DNA of 14,371 nt from JAQGMJ01 sp036271855 (GTDB lineage: Bacteria > Pseudomonadota > Gammaproteobacteria > Burkholderiales > JAEUOS01): the NCBI GenBank assembly GCA_036271855.1, contig DATAZV010000004.1, forward strand, positions 1 to 14,371, given 5' to 3'. The notes beneath the pieces were generated by a model that did no database searches, was not told the DNA's origin, and worked only from the letters and a program-made list of their open reading frames with translations. The position numbers were made by a program, and so were the translations under genes. Of the stretch, positions 5,527 through 12,044 are shown piece by piece. Position 1 is the stretch's first letter; every line of letters begins with the position of its first letter.

Positions 5527-6781
5527 CACGTAATCTTTGCACCTGCGCCAGCACGCGCAGCCAGTTTTCGCCGCACACCTTGCGCAGATTGGCCGGCGTG
5601 GTGACGCGCTTCAATGCCGCCACCAATTGCGGGTAGCCGCTAGGGTCGCTGGGCACGCCGCTGCGCCCGCCGACCATGTCGAGACCAATGCCGACGTGCT
5701 CCGGCCCCACCAGCTTGATGATGTAGGCGACTTCCTCCGCATACTCATCGGCCGTAGGCACCAGCGGCTGCGCTTCGGGGTCGTCGCTCCAGGGCGCGAA
5801 GGAATTGCGCCAGGCGGCACGCATTTCGGTGTCGAAGCGCTTGATGAATTCGCCGTAGTTGTCGGTGTCCACGTTGTGGGTGCCGCTGACCTTGAAGCCG
5901 GTGAGGCCGCGCAAGCCCGCACTCGTTGCTTGCGCGCGCTCGGGGTTGGCCTTCATCCACTGGCGGTAGCGTTTGCCGATCGCCGCCGAGCCGCCGTGGA
6001 TGCCGACCAGCCCGCCCTTGGCGGCGATCGCCTTGATCTGCTCGTCCGACAAGCCGCCGGGACCGGCCACCGCCGAGGCGTAGAGGTGGCTCGCCACCAC
6101 CGGCGCTTTGGAGGCGGCGATCAGCGAGGTTTGCGCATCCGGCGAGGCATGGGTGATGTCGATCAGCATGCCCAGGCGGTTCATCTCCTCGACCACCGCG
6201 TGGCCCTGCTTGCTCAAGCCGCCTTCTGCGCCCCAGTGGTTCGAGGCGCCGGCGCCGATCACGTCGCTCAAGGCGTTGTAGCCGGTCTGTGAAGAGAACT
6301 GCAGGCTGCGCAAGCCGAGGCGGTAAAAGGCGCGCAGCACGTCGAGGTCGCCTTCATGGTCCCAGCCCGACTCCACGCTGAGGAACACGGCGACCCGGCC
6401 GCTGGCGGCGATGCGCCGCGCGTCGGCCGGGGTTAGCGCCAGGGCCATCTTGTCGCGATGCTGCCTGGCCACGCGATAGAAATTCTCGATCATGCGCAGC
6501 GTTTGCTTCGGCGAGTAGTTGTAGTTCCAGTAGCCGTAGGTGCCGAGATTTTCGATGATCACATTGACGCCCGCCGCATGGGCGCGGGCGAAGTCCCAGC
6601 CGGTGGCCTGCGGCTGCCAGACGTCGATGCCTTCCCAGTAGGCGCGGCCGGTGACGTGCACGTGGCCGTCCATCATGATCGGCACTGCGCGCGCTTTCGC
6701 CGGCGCGGCGAGGGCGGCGGCGGGCGCGGCAAGGGCAGCGGCGCCCAGGGTCTTGAGCAGGCGGCGGCGTGGCGCGTGCAT
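5513..6781 (-). CDS. Tat-exported M19 (renal/membrane) dipeptidase family protein
   Basis: The 422-residue protein has a twin-arginine signal peptide (PRRRLLKTLG and an alanine-rich core, about residues 4-27). An M19 metallopeptidase domain follows. The zinc-site elements are DGHVHV (38-43), the bridging glutamate E137 in SVESG, H211 in DITHAS, H232 in SHLYA, and the family's HVGIGLD motif with D368. In M19 enzymes the first motif is normally H-x-D (DGHND); here it is H40-x-H42. Family members hydrolyse dipeptides, D-amino-acid-containing peptides or lactones. The activity here should be periplasmic but is unspecified. The start at 6781 is chosen because GGAGA precedes it and it leads directly into the Tat signal; a start at 6844 would add an unlikely extension. 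The C-terminus runs into the 13-nt tandem repeat. Confidence 0.88.
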   Translation of the reverse strand: MHAPRRRLLKTLGAAALAAPAAALAAPAKARAVPIMMDGHVHVTGRAYWEGIDVWQPQATGWDFARAHAAGVNVIIENLGTYGYWNYNYSPKQTLRMIENFYRVARQHRDKMALALTPADARRIAASGRVAVFLSVESGWDHEGDLDVLRAFYRLGLRSLQFSSQTGYNALSDVIGAGASNHWGAEGGLSKQGHAVVEEMNRLGMLIDITHASPDAQTSLIAASKAPVVASHLYASAVAGPGGLSDEQIKAIAAKGGLVGIHGGSAAIGKRYRQWMKANPERAQATSAGLRGLTGFKVSGTHNVDTDNYGEFIKRFDTEMRAAWRNSFAPWSDDPEAQPLVPTADEYAEEVAYIIKLVGPEHVGIGLDMVGGRSGVPSDPSGYPQLVAALKRVTTPANLRKVCGENWLRVLAQVQRLRDPNA

Positions 6782-6834
6782 GGTTTTGTCTCCGGTGTGC
6801 TTATGTTGCCGCGCCTGATGCGCGGTCCACCGGC

Positions 6835-6863
6835 AGTAGAGCACCGCGCCCGGCGCGGGGCAA
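6835..6863 (-). promoter_or_regulatory. Possible promoter of the dipeptidase gene
   Basis: On the minus strand TTGCCC (6863-6858), a 17-nt spacer and TCTACT (6840-6835) give a 4/6 plus 4/6 sigma-70-like pair about 55 nt upstream of the dipeptidase start. The match is modest and the region is GC-rich, so this is only a candidate. Confidence 0.3.
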
Positions 6864-6940
6864 GCCGCGATTACTTATGGCGCCGCATCGGCCGTGCCCT
6901 GAACAGGGCGCAGGCCGCGCTACCTCACCCGCGCACGGTG

Positions 6941-7207
6941 CTATACGCAGCGATAAAAATCCGCTTGCAAGATGGGCCGCCGGCCTTCGGGCCTGGAACC
7001 CGGGGTGGTGGAGGAAAGCACCGGCTTCTTGCCGTAAAGGTGGCAGATCTCCACCGCCTTCAGCATGCTGGAGTCGGCGGCCACCTTGTCGTTGTGGTCC
7101 ACCAGCACGCTCTGGTTCTTTTCCAGTTCCACATGATGCGAGCCGTGGATATAGGCGCAGGCATTGAGCGCCAGCGGCAGGGCAAGGGCTAGGATCAGGC
7201 GTTTCAT
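6941..7207 (-). CDS. Small lipoprotein of unknown function
   Basis: This 88-residue product begins MKRLILALALPLALNACAY, a lipoprotein signal peptide with a lipobox-like LNAC (lipidated C17). The +2 residue is alanine rather than aspartate, which favours outer-membrane sorting. The mature part is short and polar, with a GSHH cluster near its start and a Cys in EICHLYG. It ends ILQADFYRCV, so two cysteines are available besides the lipidated one. I recognise no family. The ATG at 7207 has GGAG about 11 nt upstream. It shares orientation with the genes on either side but is separated from them by 82 and 159 nt, so an operon is possible but not shown. Confidence 0.7.
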   Translation of the reverse strand: MKRLILALALPLALNACAYIHGSHHVELEKNQSVLVDHNDKVAADSSMLKAVEICHLYGKKPVLSSTTPGSRPEGRRPILQADFYRCV

Positions 7208-7289
7208 GGGCGGCGTGCTCCGGTGTAGGGCAACAGATTCCCGCAGTGTATACGCCGGGAGCCTGCCATGCCGCCGTCATGGCGCGTGC

Positions 7290-7958
7290 CTAGAGGCCGT
7301 CCGGAAAGGTATACATCGGCGGGCTCACCTGCGGCTCGCCCACCACCAGGGTGATCTGCGCATGCGCGGTGAGCGGAATCTCGCGTACCTTGCCGGTATA
7401 GGCCTGGCCGTCGATATAGGCGCGCACCTTGCCCTTCAGTCCTGCGACGTCGTCGCCCGTCAGCGGCTGGCCCCAGATGTTGAAAAAGTTGCCCAGGGTG
7501 TAGCGCCGGTCGTCCGGCGACTCGACGTGGATGATGCCGCTGGCGTCGTGCGTATGCAGCCAGTAGAAACCCTGGCCGCTGCCGACGAAGCCTTGCTGTT
7601 CGCGAAACGGCTTGACGATGCCGATGCCCTGCGGCACCGCGATCTGCTCGCCCTTGTAGAATAGCGAGAGATGGGCATGCACATGCACCTTGAGCATTTC
7701 ACTGCTCGACCCCTCGATGCCGTCCACCGGCTGGCCATTGCCGCCGCGCGCGGTGTCGCCGGCCTCGAACATCACGCGGCCGATGGTGGTGGCCTGCCCC
7801 AGCGGCTGCGGCTTGCGCTGCGCCAGCGCCTGGCCGGTGGCCAGCAATGCGACGGTAGCGAGAGCCACGGCCAGTGCCACGGCGGCCTGCGGCCGGATCA
7901 AGCGCGCCCGCGCGACGAAGGTGGCAGCGCCGGCCTGCCGGCCCGAATGCTTGCTCAT
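7290..7958 (-). CDS. Histidine-rich secreted protein with HVHAH and HTH motifs
   Basis: The 222-residue protein has a long basic N-region (residues 1-23), a hydrophobic segment at about 25-45 and a likely signal cleavage after AQA (47), so it is exported or anchored. The mature part holds a histidine cluster HVHAH (92-96), then FYWLHTHDASGIIHVESP (HTH at 135-137, H144), then YTLGNFFNIWGQPL and a beta-like tail VREIPLTAHAQITLVVG. The HTHD.SGIIH.E followed by TLG.FF.IWG pattern recurs in exported proteins of unknown function that I have seen annotated as hypothetical; I know no assigned activity. The repeated H-x-H pairs suggest metal binding, which is inference. The start at 7958 gives the shorter N-region; one at 8012 is possible but lacks support. 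Confidence 0.75.
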   Translation of the reverse strand: MSKHSGRQAGAATFVARARLIRPQAAVALAVALATVALLATGQALAQRKPQPLGQATTIGRVMFEAGDTARGGNGQPVDGIEGSSSEMLKVHVHAHLSLFYKGEQIAVPQGIGIVKPFREQQGFVGSGQGFYWLHTHDASGIIHVESPDDRRYTLGNFFNIWGQPLTGDDVAGLKGKVRAYIDGQAYTGKVREIPLTAHAQITLVVGEPQVSPPMYTFPDGL

Positions 7959-8239
7959 GAAACTTGCCCTTTCAAAAATGCCGCCCGGAGTGTGCGGCGC
8001 CGAACACTGCAACGCGGCGCGATGCCGCGAAATTGGTACGCAAGATAGCGGATTTCCGATGTCCCGGCAGAGGCGGGCCGCATCCGCCCGCGCCCGGCGG
8101 AAAAATAAATCGAACCACCGGCGAAAATCGCTTGTCTCTCACTAAAGACGCGCTGCCGGCGCCGCAGCGGCGGCGCCCGGCGTATGCTGACGCAGTCCGC
8201 AATCCGCGCAGCGCCATCCACTGAATCAAGGAGAAGACA
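7959..8239. other. Divergent intergenic region
   Basis: This gap separates the leftward secreted-protein gene from the rightward ArsC-like gene. It contains a GC-rich self-complementary segment around 8155-8181 (GCCGG paired with CCGGC, with further internal pairing) and an AT-rich patch at 8101-8110. No promoter pair with good boxes was found in either direction. AAGGAGA at 8228-8234 is the ribosome binding site of the gene at 8240. Confidence 0.5.
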
Positions 8240-8734
8240 ATGACCACCAACATCCTGATCCTCTCGACCGACAATGCCGCGCGCAGCATCATCGCCGAAG
8301 GCATGCTCAACCACCTGGCCTCGGTGCAGCAGAAGGACGTGCTGGCATTCAGCGGCGGCGCCTCGCCCTCCGGCCGGGTCGACCATTTCGCGCTCCAGGT
8401 GCTCTCCGACGCCGGCGCCGACATCGGCGCCTACCGCAACAAAAGCTGGAACGAGCTGACCCACCACGACATCCCGGACATGCGCATCGCCATCACCGTC
8501 TCCGACCGCGACATCCACAAGCTCGCCCCGCACTGGCCCGGCGACCCGATCGTGGTGCACTGGCCCTACCCCGACCTCTCCGGCGCCTTCGACAGCGAAA
8601 AAGCCAAGCACGACATGTTCGAACTCACCCGCCAGGCCATGGCCTACCGCTTCGCCCAACTGCTGGCCCTGCCGCTGGACAGCATCAGCGGCCCGGACCT
8701 GAAAAAAGCACTCGCATTCGTCGGCGCCAGCTAA
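8240..8734 (+). CDS. Cysteine-free ArsC/low-molecular-weight phosphatase-like protein
   Basis: This 164-residue protein aligns with the thioredoxin-type ArsC/LMW tyrosine phosphatase fold. The P-loop region is LILSTDNAARSIIAEGMLNH, where active family members have a C-T-G-N-S-A-R-S-like C-x5-R-S motif. Here the nucleophile position is S9, with R15 and S16 retained at the right spacing. Also conserved in position are FSGGASPSGRV, KSWNEL, ITVSD (normally TVCD), APHWPG (normally CPVWPG) and HWPYPDLSG with the general-acid-region aspartate. The whole protein contains no cysteine, so neither phosphatase chemistry nor the arsenate-reductase Cys relay is possible in the usual way. It may bind a phospho- or oxyanion ligand as a pseudoenzyme. 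A strong AAGGAGA lies 5 nt upstream. No ars operon genes are adjacent. Confidence 0.88.
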   Translation: MTTNILILSTDNAARSIIAEGMLNHLASVQQKDVLAFSGGASPSGRVDHFALQVLSDAGADIGAYRNKSWNELTHHDIPDMRIAITVSDRDIHKLAPHWPGDPIVVHWPYPDLSGAFDSEKAKHDMFELTRQAMAYRFAQLLALPLDSISGPDLKKALAFVGAS

Positions 8735-8744
8735 AGGCACGCGG

Positions 8745-8805
8745 CGGAATAGGGGTCGGATCATATTTTTCGCTTTTTGAAAAATGTGCTCTGACCCCTA
8801 TTCCG
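8745..8805. repeat. REP-like 61-nt inverted repeat
   Basis: Two 27-nt arms (8745-8771 and 8779-8805) around a 7-nt loop are inverted copies. The outer 13 bp (CGGAATAGGGGTC against GACCCCTATTCCG) are perfect. The inner part has three differences, two of which remain G-U pairs in RNA. The GGGGTC-anchored palindrome resembles dispersed REP/BIME-type elements in betaproteobacteria, but no RAYT transposase gene is in the window. Lying 11 nt after the ArsC-like stop, it could also end or stabilise that mRNA. Confidence 0.75.
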
Positions 8806-9154
8806 AGGACGGAGCAAGAAGTCACACCATCCAACACCAACGTAGTCGCCTTATGAAAAATGATAATAAATGATGGTCTTTTTTCAAAAACTTCCTGCCC
8901 GCTCGCTCGCCAAACCTGAGAAAACCTGAGCTTTTTTCATAAAACTGCTTTCACATCCGTAGTAAGCATGCGCCCACATCCGGAACTGCGCCAAGCCGCA
9001 ATAACGCAAGCCGGCCCCAGCATCCGCAGCGTTCGCGCGCCCACCCGCATCCATGCAGTCAACTCACCCATGTTCCAAACATACGCGAGTCGGTCAACTA
9101 AGTGTGGATGATTTTCATCTGACCATCAACGCGCAAAAAAACGGGCTCCTGTGA
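8806..9154. other. AT-richer intergenic region with small repeats
   Basis: This stretch of about 350 nt has no supported gene. It is visibly more AT-rich than its surroundings from about 8850 to 8950. It holds a 10-bp inverted repeat (TTATGAAAAA at 8851-8860, TTTTTCATAA at 8933-8942) and a tandem pair of AAACCTGAG (8912-8920 and 8922-8930). No convincing promoter for the NUDIX gene was found. Confidence 0.6.
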
Positions 9155-9622
9155 ATGAAAAAGCGCAGCGCCGGCCTGCTGATGTATCGCCACCGGGGCG
9201 GCACCCTCGAAGTGCTGCTGGCCCATCCCGGCGGGCCGTTCTGGGCGAAAAAAGACCTCGGCGCCTGGTCCATTCCCAAGGGCGAGTACGACGATACCGA
9301 AGCGCCGCTGGCCGCCGCGCAGCGCGAGTTTCTGGAGGAGACCGGCTTCACCGGCGTCGCACCGTTCATCGCGCTGGGCGAATTGAAACAGCCGAGCGGA
9401 AAGGTGGTGACCGCGTGGGCCTTCGCAGGCAACTGCGACCCGGCCGCGATGACCAGCAACACCTTCGAAATGGAGTGGCCGCCAAAGTCGGGAAAGAGGC
9501 AAACGTTTCCGGAAGTCGATCGTGTAGCGTGGTTCGACACAGAAGAAGCGAGGCGCCGCATCAACCAGGGCCAGCGCGAATTCATCGAGGCGCTGCAGCG
9601 CCTCCTCGACGCCCCCCGCTAG
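9155..9622 (+). CDS. NUDIX hydrolase (COG4119-type)
   Basis: The 155-residue protein contains a complete NUDIX box G-x5-E-x7-R-E-U-x-E-E-x-G-U at residues 43-65 (G43 EYDDT E, then REFLEETGF), which binds the metal and hydrolyses a nucleoside-diphosphate-linked substrate. The N-terminal signature MKKRSAGLLMYRHRGG, LEVLLAHPGGPFWAKKD and GAWSIPKGEY is that of the COG4119 'predicted NTP pyrophosphohydrolase' group, which usually has about this length. The physiological substrate is unknown. It is cytoplasmic. The ribosome binding site upstream (ACGGG) is weak, but the N-terminus starts exactly where the family does. It reads toward the TonB receptor gene 78 nt downstream; co-transcription is possible but not shown. 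Confidence 0.93.
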   Translation: MKKRSAGLLMYRHRGGTLEVLLAHPGGPFWAKKDLGAWSIPKGEYDDTEAPLAAAQREFLEETGFTGVAPFIALGELKQPSGKVVTAWAFAGNCDPAAMTSNTFEMEWPPKSGKRQTFPEVDRVAWFDTEEARRRINQGQREFIEALQRLLDAPR

Positions 9623-9700
9623 AAGCAGCCGTGGGCATGCCCCATGCTTGATGCCGTATGATCTTTTCAAACGACACCAAACAAGCGGGCAGAGAGGGCA

Positions 9701-11764
9701 ATGCGCAACACAGCGTGGGGATGGGCCTGGTGTCTCGCGCTGCTTGCGCCGGGCGTGCGCGGCGCCGAACCGGCTCAGCCATCCAGCCTGCCGGCGGTGG
9801 AAGTCCTGGGCAATTATGAAAACGGCGTGAGCAGCGGCAATGCCGCCAGCCAGGGCAGCGTCACCAGCAAGCTGATCGAGGGCCGGCCGATTTTGCGCAC
9901 CGGCGAGGTGCTGGAGTTCGTGCCCGGGCTGATCGTCACCCAGCACAGCGGCGACGGCAAGGCGAACCAGTATTTCCTGCGCGGCTTCAACCTCGACCAC
10001 GGCACCGACTTCGCCACTTACGTCGACGGCATGCCGGTGAACATGCGCAGCCACGCGCACGGCCAGGGCTATACCGACCTCAATTTCCTGATTCCCGAGC
10101 TGGTGCGGCGCATCGATTACCTGAAGGGGCCTTACTACGCCTCCGAGGGCGATTTCTCCTCGGCCGGCGCGGCGCACATCGGCCTGGCCGATACGCTGAC
10201 TGGCGGCGTCGCTTCCCTGACCCTGGGGCAGCACGACTACCAGCGCGCGCTGCTGGCGAATTCCTTCGACTTCGCATCCGGCCACCTGCTCTATGGCCTG
10301 GACCTGGCGCACAACAACGGCCCCTGGGACAACCCCGAGGGCTTGCGCAAATTCAGCGCCAACCTGCGCTACAGCAGCGGCAGCGCCAGCGACGGCTACA
10401 GCCTGACGGCGATGGCCTACCAGTCGCACTGGAATTCGACCGACCAGGTCGCGCAGCGCGCGGTGGCCGGCGGCCTGATCGACCGCTTCGGCGCCATCGA
10501 CCCCTCCGACGCCGGCGACACCGCGCGCTACAGCCTGTCGTTCACGCGCCGCAAGCTGGACGCGGATGGCGAGACCAGGTTCAACGCCTATTACGTGCAG
10601 TCGCGCCTGCAACTGTTTTCCGACTTCACTTACTTTCTCGGCAACCCGGCGCAAGGCGACCAGTTCGAGCAGGCGGAGCAGCGCAAGATGGCGGGCTTCG
10701 ACTTGAGCCGCGTCTGGTTCGGGCGCGTCGCCGGCTTCGACACCGAAAACACCATCGGCCTGCAGAGCCGCTACGACCGCCTCTCGCCGGTGGCGCTGTT
10801 CGCCACCCAGGCGCGGGCGCAACTCTCCACCATCAGCAGCAGCCGGGTGCGCGAAGCCAGCGCCGGCTTGTATGTCGAGAACGTGATGCACTGGCTGCCG
10901 TGGCTGCGCAGCATCGCCGGGCTGCGCCATGACGCCTACGCCTTTGCTGTCGACAGCAGCGTGGCCGGCAATTCCGGACGCGTCAGCGCCAGCATCACCT
11001 CACCCAAGCTCTCGCTTGTATTCGGGCCGTGGGCGAAGACCGAATTCTTTCTCAACTACGGCCAGGGCTTTCACAGCAACGACGCGCGCGGCACCACCGA
11101 GACCGTTACGCCGAAGGAAGGCCTGCCCGCCAGCCCGGTGACGCCGCTGGTGAAGACGCATGGCGAGGAGATCGGCCTGCGCAGCGAAATCGTCCCCGGC
11201 CTGCAAAGCTCGCTGGCGCTGTGGCGCCTCGACATGGCTTCCGAACTGGTGTTCGCGGGCGACGCCGGCGATACCCAGCCGAGCCGCCCGAGCCGGCGCC
11301 AGGGGGTGGAGTGGAACAACCACTACAGCACGCAATGGGGCCGCCTGCGCGCCCTGCTCGATATCGACCTGGCTGTCTCGCACGCCCGCTACACGCAGGA
11401 CGACCCGGCGGGCAACACCATCCCCGGCAGCATCGCCAAGGTCGCCTCCGCCGGCCTCACGCTCGCGCAGGGCGCCTATAGCGCCGCGCTGCAATTGCGC
11501 TACTTCGGCCCGCGCCCGTTGATCGAAGACAACAGCGTGCGCTCCGCTTCCACCACGCTGGCCTACCTGCGCCTGGGCTGGCAGGCGGCGCCGCGCTTGC
11601 GCGTTTCATTCGATGTCTACAACCTGTTCAACCGGCAGGCCAGCGACATCGATTATTACTACGCCTCGCGCCTGCCCGGCGAGGCCGCGGGCGGGGTGAA
11701 CGATGTGCATTTTCATCCGGTGGAGCCGCGCAATGCGCGGCTGACGCTGCGCTACGGTTTTTAG
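9701..11764 (+). CDS. TonB-dependent outer-membrane receptor
   Basis: The 687-residue protein has a short signal peptide (residues 1-22, cleavage near VRGA), a TonB-box-like stretch AVEVLG (32-37), a plug domain (about 45-160) and a 22-strand-type beta barrel to the C-terminal aromatic residue (RLTLRYGF). Plug landmarks are GEVLEFVPGLIVTQHSG, YFLRGFNLDHGTDFATYVDGMP and the distinctive RSHAHGQGYTDLNFLIPELV, followed by YLKGPYYASEGDFSSAG. Barrel strands alternate aromatic and polar residues throughout (for example FDVYNLFNRQASDIDYYYASR). It should import a ligand, such as a metal chelate or oligosaccharide, with energy from TonB/ExbBD; I cannot name it. No ligand-uptake partner gene is adjacent. 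AGAGAGGG lies upstream of the ATG. Confidence 0.95.
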   Translation: MRNTAWGWAWCLALLAPGVRGAEPAQPSSLPAVEVLGNYENGVSSGNAASQGSVTSKLIEGRPILRTGEVLEFVPGLIVTQHSGDGKANQYFLRGFNLDHGTDFATYVDGMPVNMRSHAHGQGYTDLNFLIPELVRRIDYLKGPYYASEGDFSSAGAAHIGLADTLTGGVASLTLGQHDYQRALLANSFDFASGHLLYGLDLAHNNGPWDNPEGLRKFSANLRYSSGSASDGYSLTAMAYQSHWNSTDQVAQRAVAGGLIDRFGAIDPSDAGDTARYSLSFTRRKLDADGETRFNAYYVQSRLQLFSDFTYFLGNPAQGDQFEQAEQRKMAGFDLSRVWFGRVAGFDTENTIGLQSRYDRLSPVALFATQARAQLSTISSSRVREASAGLYVENVMHWLPWLRSIAGLRHDAYAFAVDSSVAGNSGRVSASITSPKLSLVFGPWAKTEFFLNYGQGFHSNDARGTTETVTPKEGLPASPVTPLVKTHGEEIGLRSEIVPGLQSSLALWRLDMASELVFAGDAGDTQPSRPSRRQGVEWNNHYSTQWGRLRALLDIDLAVSHARYTQDDPAGNTIPGSIAKVASAGLTLAQGAYSAALQLRYFGPRPLIEDNSVRSASTTLAYLRLGWQAAPRLRVSFDVYNLFNRQASDIDYYYASRLPGEAAGGVNDVHFHPVEPRNARLTLRYGF

Positions 11765-11934
11765 GCCGGCGGCTTGCCGCACATTGCCTTTGTAACAAGG
11801 CCCGCCTACGTGGAACGCATATGCCCCTGGCATTGATGGATCGCAACGCCCCGCGCAAAGACAGCCGAAATCCAATACTTTTTGTTTGTCACATTTCCGT
11901 CGCGAACAAAACTGCGTCTGTGCGTGCTTATATT

Positions 11935-11952
11935 CGCCGCGGCGGCGTTTTT
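11935..11952 (+). terminator. Possible intrinsic terminator
   Basis: CGCCG (11935-11939) and CGGCG (11943-11947) form a short, very GC-rich stem with a 3-nt loop, followed by five T residues. It lies 170 nt downstream of the TonB receptor stop and could end its transcript. The stem is only 5 bp. Confidence 0.4.
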
Positions 11953-12044
11953 CGGCGTCCCACGGCCGCCTTTAGGGCGTAAGATGTAATTCAATAAAGC
12001 GCCAACGGAAGCACTTGCCGCAGCGGCGCGTGGGGGACAAACCC

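Noticed and set aside
7265..7283. GCCATG/CATGGC hairpin between the secreted-protein and lipoprotein genes as a terminator
   Set aside because: 6-bp stem with no T-tract; cannot be supported.
8240..8734. Annotation as a working arsenate reductase (arsC)
   Set aside because: All catalytic cysteines are absent and no ars genes are adjacent.
9098..10930. 610-residue frame antisense to the NUDIX and TonB receptor genes
   Set aside because: Low-complexity Ala/Gly/Arg/Val-rich translation with no domain; shadow of real genes on the plus strand.
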